A stretch of DNA of 64,000 nucleotides, taken from assembly GCF_900120335.1 (NCBI RefSeq), contig NZ_LT635477.1, positions 372,001-436,000 on the forward strand. The letters are read 5' to 3'. The stretch is from Helicobacter pylori (GTDB lineage Bacteria; Campylobacterota; Campylobacteria; Campylobacterales; Helicobacteraceae). The notes under the pieces are model-generated. The model saw nothing but the letters and a program-made list of their open reading frames with translations. It made no database searches and had not been told where the DNA came from. The position numbers and the translations under genes were made by a program. Positions 8,614 to 16,919 of the stretch are shown here, piece by piece; the stretch's first letter is position 1; each line of letters begins with the position of its first letter.

Positions 8614-9421
8614 ATGGCAGATAAAGAAATACTGATTTTTGTAGAAGGTCCAAGCGATAAGGTGTTTTTAGAAGTTTATCTGTATTTTCTAGAAGATCTT
8701 CCAATCAAAAATTTTAAGGTGCAAAATATAAAAGGAAAAGATAACCTATCTAAACGATTGCTTGAAATTGAAAAATACGATAAAACACTTATCATTTTTG
8801 ATGCGGATAACTATAAGAGTAATAAAAAAGAGATTTTAACAGTCGTATCAAAAACGAAACAAACTATATATAAAAGGAAAAGATAACCTATCTAAACGAT
8901 TGCTTGAAATTGAAAAATACGATAAAACACTTATCATTTTTGATGCGGATAACTATAAGAGTAATAAAAAAGAGATTTTAACAGTCGTATCAAAAACGAA
9001 ACAAACTATTTCAGAAGAACAAATCTTTTTATTCCCTAACAATCAAGATGATGGCGATTTAGAAGCCCTATTATTAGAAATTGCTAAACACGATGAATTT
9101 CTTAAATGCTTTGAAGGATACTTAGAATGTATTAAAAGTAAAGAACATTATAAACCGATTACAAACATAAGAAAAAATATGCTGTATGCCTATTTAGAAG
9201 TGTTTGAACTACAAAAATTTTTCCAATACAAGTGGGATACAAATAACAAGAAGAATGAAGAAAACATTGTTATTGATGATGAAGGTAAAATAAAGGAAAA
9301 ACACAAAGAAGAATATGAAAAACTAAAAGAAGTGATTGATTTTAACTCAAAATCTCTCATTCCCCTTAAAAATTTTTTAGGGCAATTTGCAGAAAATAAA
9401 CAAAAAACAAATCTTTTCTAA
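8614..9421 (+). pseudogene. TOPRIM-like partner protein, disrupted by a 142-bp tandem duplication
   Basis: The gene starts at ATG 8614. The N-terminus ILIFVEGPSDKVFLE (conserved Glu of a TOPRIM fold) and LIIFDADN (DxD motif) resemble TOPRIM nuclease or DUF3226/DUF4435-type proteins. An exact tandem duplication (8726-8867 and 8868-9009) shifts the frame, so the first reading stops after 90 codons at 8886. A second open stretch (8900-9421) starts inside copy two and runs to the original C-terminus. Deleting one copy leaves 666 nt, a clean 221-aa frame. It follows the ATPase by 28 nt, the usual arrangement of an ATPase-TOPRIM pair. Family assignment below TOPRIM-like is uncertain. Confidence 0.75.
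8726..9009. repeat. Perfect 142-bp tandem direct duplication
   Basis: Copy one is 8726-8867 and copy two is 8868-9009. They agree base for base when read against each other, and the bases just outside differ (T/A at the left, T/A at the right). The unit is not a multiple of three, so it frameshifts the TOPRIM-like gene. The lack of divergence suggests a recent event or ongoing homogenisation. Confidence 0.95.
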
Positions 9422-9433
9422 TTTAACAAAATA

Positions 9434-9458
9434 TATTACAATCACTCAAAAAATATTA
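9434..9458 (+). promoter_or_regulatory. Candidate NikR operator upstream of nixA
   Basis: TATTACA (9434-9440), an 11-nt spacer and AATATTA (9452-9458) match the H. pylori NikR dyad form TATWATT-N11-AATWATA with few mismatches. NikR repression of nixA under nickel excess is established in this species. The site sits 20 nt before the GTG start, just upstream of the RBS AAAAGG (9466-9471). Confidence 0.65.
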
Positions 9459-9477
9459 TTTTTACAAAAGGTGCGCG

Positions 9478-10473
9478 GTGAAATTGTGGTTTCCTTATTT
9501 TTTAGCGATTGTGTTCTTGCATGTATTGGGTTTGGCGTTGCTCTTTATGGCTAATAACGCTTCGTTTTATGCGGCGGCGTCTATGGCTTACATGCTAGGG
9601 GCAAAGCATGCGTTTGATGCGGATCACATCGCTTGCATAGACAACACCATTAGAAAGCTCACCCAACAAGGCAAAAACGCCTATGGTGTGGGGTTTTACT
9701 TTTCTATGGGGCATTCAAGCGTGGTGATTTTAATGACCATCATCAGCGCGTTTGCGATCGCTTGGGCTAAAGAGCATACACCGATGCTAGAAGAAATAGG
9801 GGGGGTAGTGGGGACTTTAGTTTCTGGGCTTTTCTTGCTCATTATAGGGCTATTGAATGCGATTATTTTAATAGATCTATTAAAAATCTTCAAAAAATCG
9901 CATTCTAATGAAAGCTTGAGCCGGCAACAAAACGAAGAGATCGAACGGCTCTTAACGAGTAGGGGCTTACTCAACCGCTTTTTTAAACCCTTGTTTAATT
10001 TCGTTTCCAAGTCGTGGCACATTTATCCTGTGGGTTTTCTTTTTGGGCTAGGTTTTGATACCGCTAGTGAAATCGCGCTTTTGGCTCTCTCTAGCAGCGC
10101 GATTAAAGTGAGTGTGGTGGGCATGCTTTCTTTACCCATTCTTTTTGCCGCTGGCATGAGTTTGTTTGACACTTTAGATGGGGCGTTCATGCTCAAGGCG
10201 TATGATTGGGCGTTCAAAACCCCTTTAAGAAAAATCTACTACAATATCTCCATCACCGCCTTGAGCGTGTTTATCGCGCTTTTTATCGGGTTGATTGAGC
10301 TTTTTCAAGTCGTTAGCGAGAAACTCCATTTAAAATTTGAAAACCGCCTTTTAAGCGCCTTACAAAGCTTGGAATTTACAGACTTGGGCTATTACTTGGT
10401 GGGCTTATTCGTAATAGCGTTTTTAGGCTCATTCTTTTTATGGAAAATCAAATTTTCTAAATTAGAGAGCTAG
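9478..10473 (+). CDS. nixA: High-affinity nickel permease NixA
   Basis: Inner-membrane NiCoT-family permease that brings Ni2+ in for urease and hydrogenase. The 331-aa length and eight predicted hydrophobic segments fit. The signature HAFDADHIACIDN is at about residues 43-55, and the second NiCoT motif, GFLFGLGFDTASEIALL, at about 186-202. The start is GTG at 9478, with AAAAGG 6 nt upstream. A G7 run (9799-9805) lies in the coding region and would truncate the protein if it slipped. It stands alone between the broken ATPase/TOPRIM pair and a convergent gene 3 nt past its stop. Corresponds to HP1077. Confidence 0.97.
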   Translation: MKLWFPYFLAIVFLHVLGLALLFMANNASFYAAASMAYMLGAKHAFDADHIACIDNTIRKLTQQGKNAYGVGFYFSMGHSSVVILMTIISAFAIAWAKEHTPMLEEIGGVVGTLVSGLFLLIIGLLNAIILIDLLKIFKKSHSNESLSRQQNEEIERLLTSRGLLNRFFKPLFNFVSKSWHIYPVGFLFGLGFDTASEIALLALSSSAIKVSVVGMLSLPILFAAGMSLFDTLDGAFMLKAYDWAFKTPLRKIYYNISITALSVFIALFIGLIELFQVVSEKLHLKFENRLLSALQSLEFTDLGYYLVGLFVIAFLGSFFLWKIKFSKLES

Positions 10474-10476
10474 ATT

Positions 10477-10992
10477 TTAAGCCCTCAAGTTATCGCTCAA
10501 CAAATCTTTAAGGTTTTTATTTGAAAAACTTGGCGTAAAGGCTTTAGGATTTGAAAGGCTTTCGCTCAAATAACCTAATAATTCCTTAATTTCGTTTAAT
10601 TTTTCTTCCAAATAAGCTTGAAACCCGCTTACATTTTCCAATAAATTCAAAGGATTATCCACAATCATGGAAAAAACCTCATCGTTAATGGCAATGTTGA
10701 GCTGAGTGTCAAACAAAGGGGAGGCTAAAAACTGGCAATTTTCTACAATTTCTCGCAATTCTTGTTTAATGATAGAAGCTTGCAAAGCGTCTTTATCTTC
10801 CAAACCCATGCTCTTATTCAGGAGTTTTTTACAAGCGATTTGCAAGACTTGCAACGCCCCAACGCTCTCGTTTATATTTTTCATGTCCCTACTGAATTTA
10901 GCGATTTGTTGGGATTTTTCTATCGCATTGGTTTTAAAATCGCTTGTTTCAACATCGCCCAAATGCTTTTGAAGAGTTTTTAAAATATCCAT
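10477..10992 (-). CDS. Flagellar export co-chaperone (HP1076 family)
   Basis: A 171-aa mostly helical, acidic protein without signal or membrane segments, rich in Leu, Asn and Lys. Its position between nixA and csd4 matches HP1076, described in H. pylori as a co-chaperone that binds FliS, the flagellin export chaperone. That assignment rests on locus order and size, because no diagnostic motif is visible. It is monocistronic and convergent with nixA (3 nt between stops). The RBS AAAAGG precedes the ATG at 10992. Confidence 0.7.
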   Translation of the reverse strand: MDILKTLQKHLGDVETSDFKTNAIEKSQQIAKFSRDMKNINESVGALQVLQIACKKLLNKSMGLEDKDALQASIIKQELREIVENCQFLASPLFDTQLNIAINDEVFSMIVDNPLNLLENVSGFQAYLEEKLNEIKELLGYLSESLSNPKAFTPSFSNKNLKDLLSDNLRA

Positions 10993-11085
10993 AAAAAACC
11001 TTTTAAATAGAATTGATCATCCACAAGCATTTTTCGTTCCTTTTTCATAGAAACTTTAAAAAACACCCTTAAAAAGGTTTTTAGG

Positions 11086-11091
11086 TATAAT
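11086..11091 (+). promoter_or_regulatory. csd4 promoter -10
   Basis: TATAAT at 11086-11091, 37 nt before the csd4 ATG at 11128. The spacer 10993-11127 also holds the divergent promoter of the co-chaperone gene. Confidence 0.5.
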
Positions 11092-11127
11092 TAGCGATCT
11101 TTTAGTTTCAAAGAGTAGAGAGATTGG

Positions 11128-12444
11128 ATGAAAAAAATATGGCTTTTAGTGTGGGGCTTGTATTCTTGGGTGTTTTTGCATGCGATAGAAACGATAGAAA
11201 AAGCCCCTAAAAATGTAGAGGATAAAGACAAAGCCCCCCATTTGTTGCTTTTAGCAGGGATTCAAGGCGATGAGCCTGGAGGGTTTAATGCGACTAATTT
11301 GTTTTTAATGCACTATAGCGTTTTAAAAGGCTTGGTGGAAGTGGTTCCCGTATTGAATAAGCCTTCCATGTTAAGAAATCATAGGGGCTTGTATGGGGAT
11401 ATGAACCGCAAATTTGCCGCTTTAGACAAGAATGACCCTGAATACCCCACTATCCAAGAAATCAAATCCTTGATTGCAAAGCCTAGCGTGGATGCTGTCT
11501 TGCATTTGCATGATGGCGGTGGGTATTATCGCCCTGTTTATATTGATGCGATGCTCAATCCTAAACGCTGGGGGAATTGCTTTATCATTGATCAAGATGA
11601 GGTTAAGGGGGCGAAATTCCCTAATTTGCTTGCTTTTGCTAACAATACGATTGAGAATATTAACGCCCATTTATTGCACCCCATTGAAAAATACCATTTA
11701 AAAAACACGTACACCGCGCAAGGCGATACAGAAATGCAAAAAGCCCTAACTTTTTATGCGATCAACCAAAAAAAGAGCGCTTTTGCCAATGAAGCCAGCA
11801 AAGAACTCCCACTAGAGTCAAGAGTGTTTTACCATTTGCAAGCCATTGAGGGCTTACTCAATCAGCTCAATATCCCTTTTAAGCGCGATTTTGAGCTTAA
11901 CCCTAACAGCGTGCATGCCCTAATCAACGATAAAAGCTTGTGGGCAAAAATCAGCTCTCTGCCTAAAATGCCCCTTTTTAACTTACGCCCTAAACTCAAT
12001 CATTTCCCTTTACCTAATAACACTAAAATCCCACAAATCCCCATAGAGAGCAACGCTTACATTGTAGGGCTAGTCAAAAACAAACAAGAAGTGTTTTTAA
12101 AATACGGCAACAAGCTCATGACACGATTGTCGCCCTTTTACATAGAGTTTGATCATTCTTTAGAAGAAGTGAAAATGCAAATTGACAATAAGGATCAAAT
12201 GGTTAAGATAGGGAGCGTGGTTGAAGTGAAGGAGAGTTTTTATATCCATGCTATGGATAATATCCGCGCGAATGTGATTGGTTTTAGCGTTTCTAATGAA
12301 AGTAAGCCTAATGAAACGGGCTATACGATTAGGCTTAAAGATTTTCAAAAACACTTTTCACTGGACAAGCAAGAAAGGATCTATCGCATAGAATTTTACA
12401 AAAACAACGCGTTTAGCGGGATGATCTTAGTGAAATTTGTGTAG
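11128..12444 (+). CDS. csd4: Csd4, periplasmic peptidoglycan DL-carboxypeptidase
   Basis: A 438-aa exported M14-type carboxypeptidase that trims muropeptide tripeptides to dipeptides and is needed for helical cell shape. It begins with a signal peptide (MKKIWLLVWGLYSWVFLHA). The zinc site is visible as AGIQGDEPG (Gln46 and Glu49, where ordinary M14 enzymes have His-x-x-Glu) and LHLHDGGG (His near 128). The Gln ligand is a known Csd4 peculiarity. C-terminal all-beta domains follow the catalytic domain, ending near residue 438. Corresponds to HP1075. It converges with the next gene, with 21 nt between stops. Confidence 0.93.
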   Translation: MKKIWLLVWGLYSWVFLHAIETIEKAPKNVEDKDKAPHLLLLAGIQGDEPGGFNATNLFLMHYSVLKGLVEVVPVLNKPSMLRNHRGLYGDMNRKFAALDKNDPEYPTIQEIKSLIAKPSVDAVLHLHDGGGYYRPVYIDAMLNPKRWGNCFIIDQDEVKGAKFPNLLAFANNTIENINAHLLHPIEKYHLKNTYTAQGDTEMQKALTFYAINQKKSAFANEASKELPLESRVFYHLQAIEGLLNQLNIPFKRDFELNPNSVHALINDKSLWAKISSLPKMPLFNLRPKLNHFPLPNNTKIPQIPIESNAYIVGLVKNKQEVFLKYGNKLMTRLSPFYIEFDHSLEEVKMQIDNKDQMVKIGSVVEVKESFYIHAMDNIRANVIGFSVSNESKPNETGYTIRLKDFQKHFSLDKQERIYRIEFYKNNAFSGMILVKFV

Positions 12445-12465
12445 GAATGGTAAATTCATTGCCTT

Positions 12466-13284
12466 TTAATATTCAAGGGTTTTGGTATTTTTCGCTTTAA
12501 ACGAATAGGCGTTTTTAGCTTGATTTATTTCTAGTGTGTTGTCTTTGATTGTCAAATTAAAATTAGAATTTTTAATCAGGTCAAAAAGCGGTTTTTGATA
12601 GTAGAGGGTGGTGGTGTAGGTTTTATCATCAAGCATTAGCTCAATAATATCGCTTGCATGGTTATAGTTTGCGATTAAGGCGTATTTTCGCCCTTTTTTA
12701 TCCATTATTTTTATGGATAGGGTCTCGGTGAAAAGATCTTTTTTAACAAAGCGTTTGATGATTTCTTTTTTCAACCATCTAAAAACAATGATGTGTTTTG
12801 TTTTTAAGCGTAGGATGATTTGATAGGGGTAAATTTTAGTTTTAAAATCATTTGCTTTGATCAATCTAAAAGTATCTTTAGCCGCTAACAATCTTTCTTG
12901 AAAATTTTCATGCTCGGTTTTAGCGCTATAGGTATTCCTTGTTGTTCTCAAAAATATTAAATCATTTTGCAATTCAAACACAAACCTCTTTTTGAATTTC
13001 GCGCCATTTTCTAAAGATTCGTTTTCTGTTTTGTCTCTTTGGATTTCATCGCTCAAATCCATGGCTTTACTCACTTTGTCCGTTAGCTTTTCTCTCAAAT
13101 AATTGTTTTGCTCCGTGAAAACAAACCGGTAAAACTCGGGCTTATTCCCAAAAAACAGATCTTCCACTTTCTCGTTGGTCTTATCCACCATGCGCTTAAT
13201 GAAATCCTGCTCCAAACTCGCTTCCGCTTGCGCAATTTCTCGTTTTAAGGTTTCAAGCTCAATTTCTTTTTCTTTGATACCCAT
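12466..13284 (-). CDS. Conserved hypothetical protein with N-terminal coiled coil
   Basis: A 272-aa cytoplasmic protein. The first about 30 residues are a charged coiled coil (KEKEIELETLKREIAQAEAS), residues about 60-130 are charged and helical, and the C-terminal half is a basic, beta-rich region ending in LEY. No catalytic motif was recognised and no signal peptide is seen. It is monocistronic, with its start at 13284 facing the copP end. Position fits HP1074. Function unknown. Confidence 0.75.
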   Translation of the reverse strand: MGIKEKEIELETLKREIAQAEASLEQDFIKRMVDKTNEKVEDLFFGNKPEFYRFVFTEQNNYLREKLTDKVSKAMDLSDEIQRDKTENESLENGAKFKKRFVFELQNDLIFLRTTRNTYSAKTEHENFQERLLAAKDTFRLIKANDFKTKIYPYQIILRLKTKHIIVFRWLKKEIIKRFVKKDLFTETLSIKIMDKKGRKYALIANYNHASDIIELMLDDKTYTTTLYYQKPLFDLIKNSNFNLTIKDNTLEINQAKNAYSFKAKNTKTLEY

Positions 13285-13477
13285 GCTTATCCTTTGTATT
13301 TGATAGCTTCTTTTTGATTTTAGATTACGAGTGTTATTACCTAAAACTCCTCCCTTTTTCTAGCGGTTGCAAAAACACCCAAACAAACCCACGCATTAAA
13401 AGACAACAACCCTTTTGCATGTTGTGGTATTTGGATTATTTTTATACTAAACCACTTTTAACATTAATCCGCTAACT
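13285..13477. other. Intergenic spacer between HP1074-like gene and copP repeats
   Basis: AT-rich spacer containing the minus-strand promoter and RBS for the HP1074-like gene (AAAGGAT just before its ATG). No open frame of note, no rRNA/tRNA and no clear terminator for the copA-copP transcript other than weak dyads. The repeat array begins at 13478. Confidence 0.5.
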
Positions 13478-13541
13478 CTATATCACACCACTTCTATATC
13501 ACACCACTTCTATATCACACCACTTCTATATCACACCACTT
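13478..13541. repeat. Four perfect 16-bp tandem repeats overlapping the copP stop
   Basis: The unit CTATATCACACCACTT (plus strand) occurs at 13478-13493, 13494-13509, 13510-13525 and 13526-13541 without mismatch. On the copP strand the unit reads AAGTGGTGTGATATAG. The copy nearest the gene contains the last codons (Glu-Val-Val) and the TGA stop, so the other three look like tandem copies of the gene's own end. Confidence 0.95.
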
Positions 13542-13731
13542 CTTGCCCTGCATCTAATAAAGCTTCCTTAATCAAATCCTGTGTCGCTGGAGCGTCAAAT
13601 TCTACAACCACGCTCTTTTTTTCCACGCTCGCATCAATAAAGCTCACGCCTTCAATTTCGCCCACAAATTTTTCAATTTTATCCACGCAATGGTTACAAG
13701 TAATGCTTGGCACTTGAAAAGTTACTTTCAT
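13531..13731 (-). CDS. copP: Copper chaperone CopP
   Basis: A 66-aa heavy-metal-associated (ferredoxin-like) domain. The metal site is ITCNHCVDK (CxxC at residues about 12-15). It passes Cu(I) to the CopA ATPase in the cytoplasm. Its ATG at 13731 directly follows the copA stop, so copA-copP is one operon. The last three codons and stop fall in the first unit of the 16-bp tandem array, so changes in copy number would leave the protein intact but alter the 3' UTR. Corresponds to HP1073. Confidence 0.95.
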   Translation of the reverse strand: MKVTFQVPSITCNHCVDKIEKFVGEIEGVSFIDASVEKKSVVVEFDAPATQDLIKEALLDAGQEVV

Positions 13732-15957
13732 TCAATGATCCTTAATTTTAAAATTCCTTAGCCTTTGGGAGTTTAAGACCACACTCACAGAGCTTAAGCT
13801 CATCGCTAAACCCGCAATCGCTGGGCTTAACATGATATTAGCCTTATAAAGAACCCCACAAGCTAAAGGGATAAACACGCTATTATAACAAAAAGCCCAA
13901 AACAAATTTTCTTTGATATTTTTAATGGTCGCCTGGCTCAATTTAATCGCGCTATAAACCGATTTGATGTCGTTATTAAAGCTCACAATATCCGCCGCTT
14001 GCACGCTCACATCGCTCCCTTTAGCCATCACCACCGCCACATCGCTCATAGCAAGGCTAGGGGCGTCATTCAAGCCATCGCCCACCATCATAACGATCTG
14101 CCCTTTTTCCTTAAGCTCTTTAATCTTGTTGAGCTTGTCTTGTGGTTTAGCGTTGCTGATATAACCATCTATCCCTAATTCAAGCGCGCATTTTTTGACA
14201 TTTTCCCTATTGTCCCCACTCAAAAGAAAAGTGTTAATGCCTAAATTTTTGATTTGAGCGACATGCTCTTTCACGCCTTTTTTGGGCAAATCTTCTAAAA
14301 CAAACGCCCCTAAAAGCTCGTCTTCTTTTTCATTAATCGCTCTACCCACAAACACTAAAATCCCGTTTTCTTGAATTTCTAGCGTGTTAATAGGGTTAAA
14401 AAATTCGCTGTTACCCACTTTGATGATTTCTTTAGCGCCTTGATAATCTACTTTAGCGCTAATGCCAAAGCCCGTTTTCACTTTAACTTCGCTTATTTCT
14501 TTTAAGGGGGCGTCATGCTCTTTGGCGTATTCTACAATCCCTTTAGCAATGACATGTTCGCTGCTCTTTTCAATGCTGCTCGCCAAACTCAATAGCTCTA
14601 ATAATTCTATGTTAGAATGGACGCTTTTAACGACAGGCTTGCCGTTAGTGAGCGTGCCGGTTTTATCAAAAACAATCGTATTAACTAGCCTTGCTTTTTC
14701 TAAACTTTTAGCGTCTTTAAAAAATAAGCCTAAAGAACTCGCTTTTTGGTTCGCCACTAAAATACTCATAGGCGTAGCCAATCCTAAAGCGCAAGGGCAA
14801 GAAATCACTAAAACCGATACAAACACTTCTAAAGCGGTGCCAAAATTCCACCAAAAATCAGGCTTAGGCGCGATGATGAGCCACACCACAAACGCTAAAA
14901 TAGCGATAGCGATCACGCTTGGCACAAACACGCTTGAAACCTTATCCGCTAAGCGAGAAATCTCTGCCTTTGAGCTTTGGGCGTTATGGATCATTTCTAT
15001 AATTTGAGACAAAGTGCTGTTTTTGTTATCTTGAGTGGCTTTCATTAAAAAACTCGTGTTGCTATTGAGCGTCCCTGAAAAGACTTTATCGCCGACTTTT
15101 TTATAAACCGGCAACGCTTCGCCGCTTAACATGCTCTCATCTAATTCCCCTTCGCCCTCTATGATTTCGCCATCCACCGCAATCGCGCTTCCAGGGAGGA
15201 CTTTTAGAATATCCCCCACCACAATGCTATCCACTAAAACCTCAATCTGTTGGTTATTTTGCATTTTAAGGGCGGTTTTTGGGGCGTTTTTCATCAAGGC
15301 TTGCATGGCGTCTAAAGCTTTATCTTTAGAAACGTTTTCAATGCGTTTGCCCACCATCACAAACATTAAAATCACGCACACGCTTTCAAAATAATAATGC
15401 CCATAAGACCACTGATTCGTATAAACGAAATACAATTGCCACAGGCTTGAGATTAAAGCGGCGCTTGTGCCTATGGCGATAAGGCTACTCATGTTAGGCT
15501 GTCTGTGCCATAAGGCTTTAAACCCTTGAATGTAAAAATCCCTCCCCCAATGCATGACAATGAGCGTGCCTATAAGCTGTAAGCAAGCGTTTAAAAAATT
15601 ACTATGGTTGTTAATCGTAAGCAAGCGTTCAGGTAAAAGGCTAGGACTGAGCATCGCCCCCATAGAAAGATACACCACAAAAAGCGTGAAAATAACCGCC
15701 AACGCTAATTTAACATTAGGGCTAAAAAATTCTTTTTTTTCTTTTGTGAGGGTTTTTTTAGGGCTATAGCCCAATTTTTCAATGAGTTTAAAAATCTCGT
15801 CTAAATTGGTTTCGTTTTCGTTAAATTCAATGTTAGCGCTCTTATTTAAAAGGCTCACTTCTATTTTTTTCACAAAACTTTTACGCCCCAAAGAGCGTTC
15901 AATCCCACTAGAACACGCCGTGCAAGTCATTCCCTCTATGTAAAAAGATTCTTTCAT
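13732..15957 (-). CDS. copA: Copper-exporting P1B-type ATPase CopA
   Basis: A 741-aa inner-membrane P-type ATPase that exports Cu(I). In order: an N-terminal metal-binding domain with GMTCTACSSG, eight membrane segments, the phosphatase-type motif SGEALP, the intramembrane metal site SCPCALGLATP, the phosphorylation motif DKTGTLT, and the hinge GDGLNDAPSLA. Length and a single N-terminal HMA domain are normal. Its ATG overlaps the pssA stop by 4 nt (ATGA), so it is co-transcribed with pssA upstream and copP downstream. Corresponds to HP1072. Confidence 0.97.
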   Translation of the reverse strand: MKESFYIEGMTCTACSSGIERSLGRKSFVKKIEVSLLNKSANIEFNENETNLDEIFKLIEKLGYSPKKTLTKEKKEFFSPNVKLALAVIFTLFVVYLSMGAMLSPSLLPERLLTINNHSNFLNACLQLIGTLIVMHWGRDFYIQGFKALWHRQPNMSSLIAIGTSAALISSLWQLYFVYTNQWSYGHYYFESVCVILMFVMVGKRIENVSKDKALDAMQALMKNAPKTALKMQNNQQIEVLVDSIVVGDILKVLPGSAIAVDGEIIEGEGELDESMLSGEALPVYKKVGDKVFSGTLNSNTSFLMKATQDNKNSTLSQIIEMIHNAQSSKAEISRLADKVSSVFVPSVIAIAILAFVVWLIIAPKPDFWWNFGTALEVFVSVLVISCPCALGLATPMSILVANQKASSLGLFFKDAKSLEKARLVNTIVFDKTGTLTNGKPVVKSVHSNIELLELLSLASSIEKSSEHVIAKGIVEYAKEHDAPLKEISEVKVKTGFGISAKVDYQGAKEIIKVGNSEFFNPINTLEIQENGILVFVGRAINEKEDELLGAFVLEDLPKKGVKEHVAQIKNLGINTFLLSGDNRENVKKCALELGIDGYISNAKPQDKLNKIKELKEKGQIVMMVGDGLNDAPSLAMSDVAVVMAKGSDVSVQAADIVSFNNDIKSVYSAIKLSQATIKNIKENLFWAFCYNSVFIPLACGVLYKANIMLSPAIAGLAMSLSSVSVVLNSQRLRNFKIKDH

Positions 15958-16667
15958 GCGCTTTTATTTTTATTAAAAATAATTTTTACCATTAAAAAGA
16001 TCCACCGAATGATGCCATAAATCAAATACAGCCCCATAAACACGCTCAAAGCCTCTAAAGGGCGCACAAACACTAACGATAAAAAAATCAACACTAAGAT
16101 GAAAAGCTTGAGATTCCACTTGACTTTTTTAAAATTAGGGTAGCGGATATTGCTCACCATAAGCACCCCTAATAAGACAATAAAGCCTAAAAATAACTTT
16201 TCCGTATTGCCTTCTAAAAAATGGTATTTATTATCTAATAACACGCAAAGCACCACCAATACCGCCGCCGCAGGAATGGGGATACCGATGAAAGAATAGG
16301 GATCGCTTGTGTTGGTGCTGATATTGAATCGCGCTAATCGTATCGCTCCAAAAATCACAAACAACGCGCTCACCGCCATGCCTATACGCCCAAAATTATA
16401 CCCCACATAAAAGTAAGTGATAAGGCTTGGGGCGACTCCAAAAGCGACCACATCAGCTAAAGAGTCAAATTCAATACCAAATTTGCTAGTGGTATTGGTA
16501 AGCCTTGCGACACGCCCATCAAGCCCGTCTAAAATAAGGCTCGCTACCACTAACCAACACGCCATGACAAATTGATAACTGGAAGCGTAAAAAATACTCA
16601 TCATGCCTAAAAAAATACTGCTAGCGGTGAAAAGATTGGGGAAAAGATAGAGAGGGTTAATAGGCAT
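15954..16667 (-). CDS. pssA: CDP-diacylglycerol-serine O-phosphatidyltransferase
   Basis: Makes phosphatidylserine, the precursor of phosphatidylethanolamine, in the inner membrane. The 237-aa protein is multi-spanning and carries the CDP-alcohol phosphatidyltransferase signature DGLDGRVARLTN...GIEFDSLAD with both conserved Asp pairs. It overlaps copA by 4 nt downstream and the short reading frame 16657-16917 by 11 nt upstream. Pairing of phospholipid synthesis with copper export in one operon is fixed in H. pylori, with no obvious functional reason. Corresponds to HP1071. Confidence 0.95.
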   Translation of the reverse strand: MPINPLYLFPNLFTASSIFLGMMSIFYASSYQFVMACWLVVASLILDGLDGRVARLTNTTSKFGIEFDSLADVVAFGVAPSLITYFYVGYNFGRIGMAVSALFVIFGAIRLARFNISTNTSDPYSFIGIPIPAAAVLVVLCVLLDNKYHFLEGNTEKLFLGFIVLLGVLMVSNIRYPNFKKVKWNLKLFILVLIFLSLVFVRPLEALSVFMGLYLIYGIIRWIFLMVKIIFNKNKSA

Positions 16668-16917
16668 TAGAGATTCTTTTTAACTTGGCTTGGTGTTTTA
16701 GAGTAGGAATAAAAACGATTTTAAAATCAATTATGGGAACAAAAATTTTACAAGCGTTAAAAAACATATAAGAAAGAGGCGTTAAAGCAAACGCTCTATA
16801 ACGCTGTTTAAAAGCATGAATTTTGAGAAAACAAAACCTAAAAAAAGGCTTTAAGCAAACAGAATGTTTATAATAGGGCTTTAAACCCTTATCAAAAATC
16901 TGTTTGCAAGATCGCAC
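16657..16917 (-). CDS. Short basic hypothetical reading frame (HP1070 position)
   Basis: An 86-codon frame between ftsH and pssA, starting ATG at 16917 two nt after the ftsH stop and ending 11 nt inside pssA. The product is very basic and rich in Phe, Lys and Cys, with no recognisable domain. Its codon use is not clearly coding. It may be a real small gene that couples ftsH and pssA translation, or simply the spacer read open. Low confidence. Confidence 0.35.
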   Translation of the reverse strand: MRSCKQIFDKGLKPYYKHSVCLKPFFRFCFLKIHAFKQRYRAFALTPLSYMFFNACKIFVPIIDFKIVFIPTLKHQAKLKRISNAY

Positions 16918-16919
16918 TT

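Noticed and set aside
11128..12444. Csd4 Gln in place of the zinc His as a loss-of-function mutation
   Set aside because: Gln as a zinc ligand is the known wild-type feature of Csd4.
13478..13541. Short repeat array as a possible CRISPR
   Set aside because: Units are 16 bp and directly abutting with no spacers, and no cas genes are present; it is a minisatellite.
14462..15007. 181-codon frame opposite copA
   Set aside because: Antisense shadow of a conserved coding region; no RBS, signal or homologous motif.
15954..15957. Possible fusion of pssA and copA
   Set aside because: The four-base ATGA overlap is ordinary coupling; both proteins are full length.
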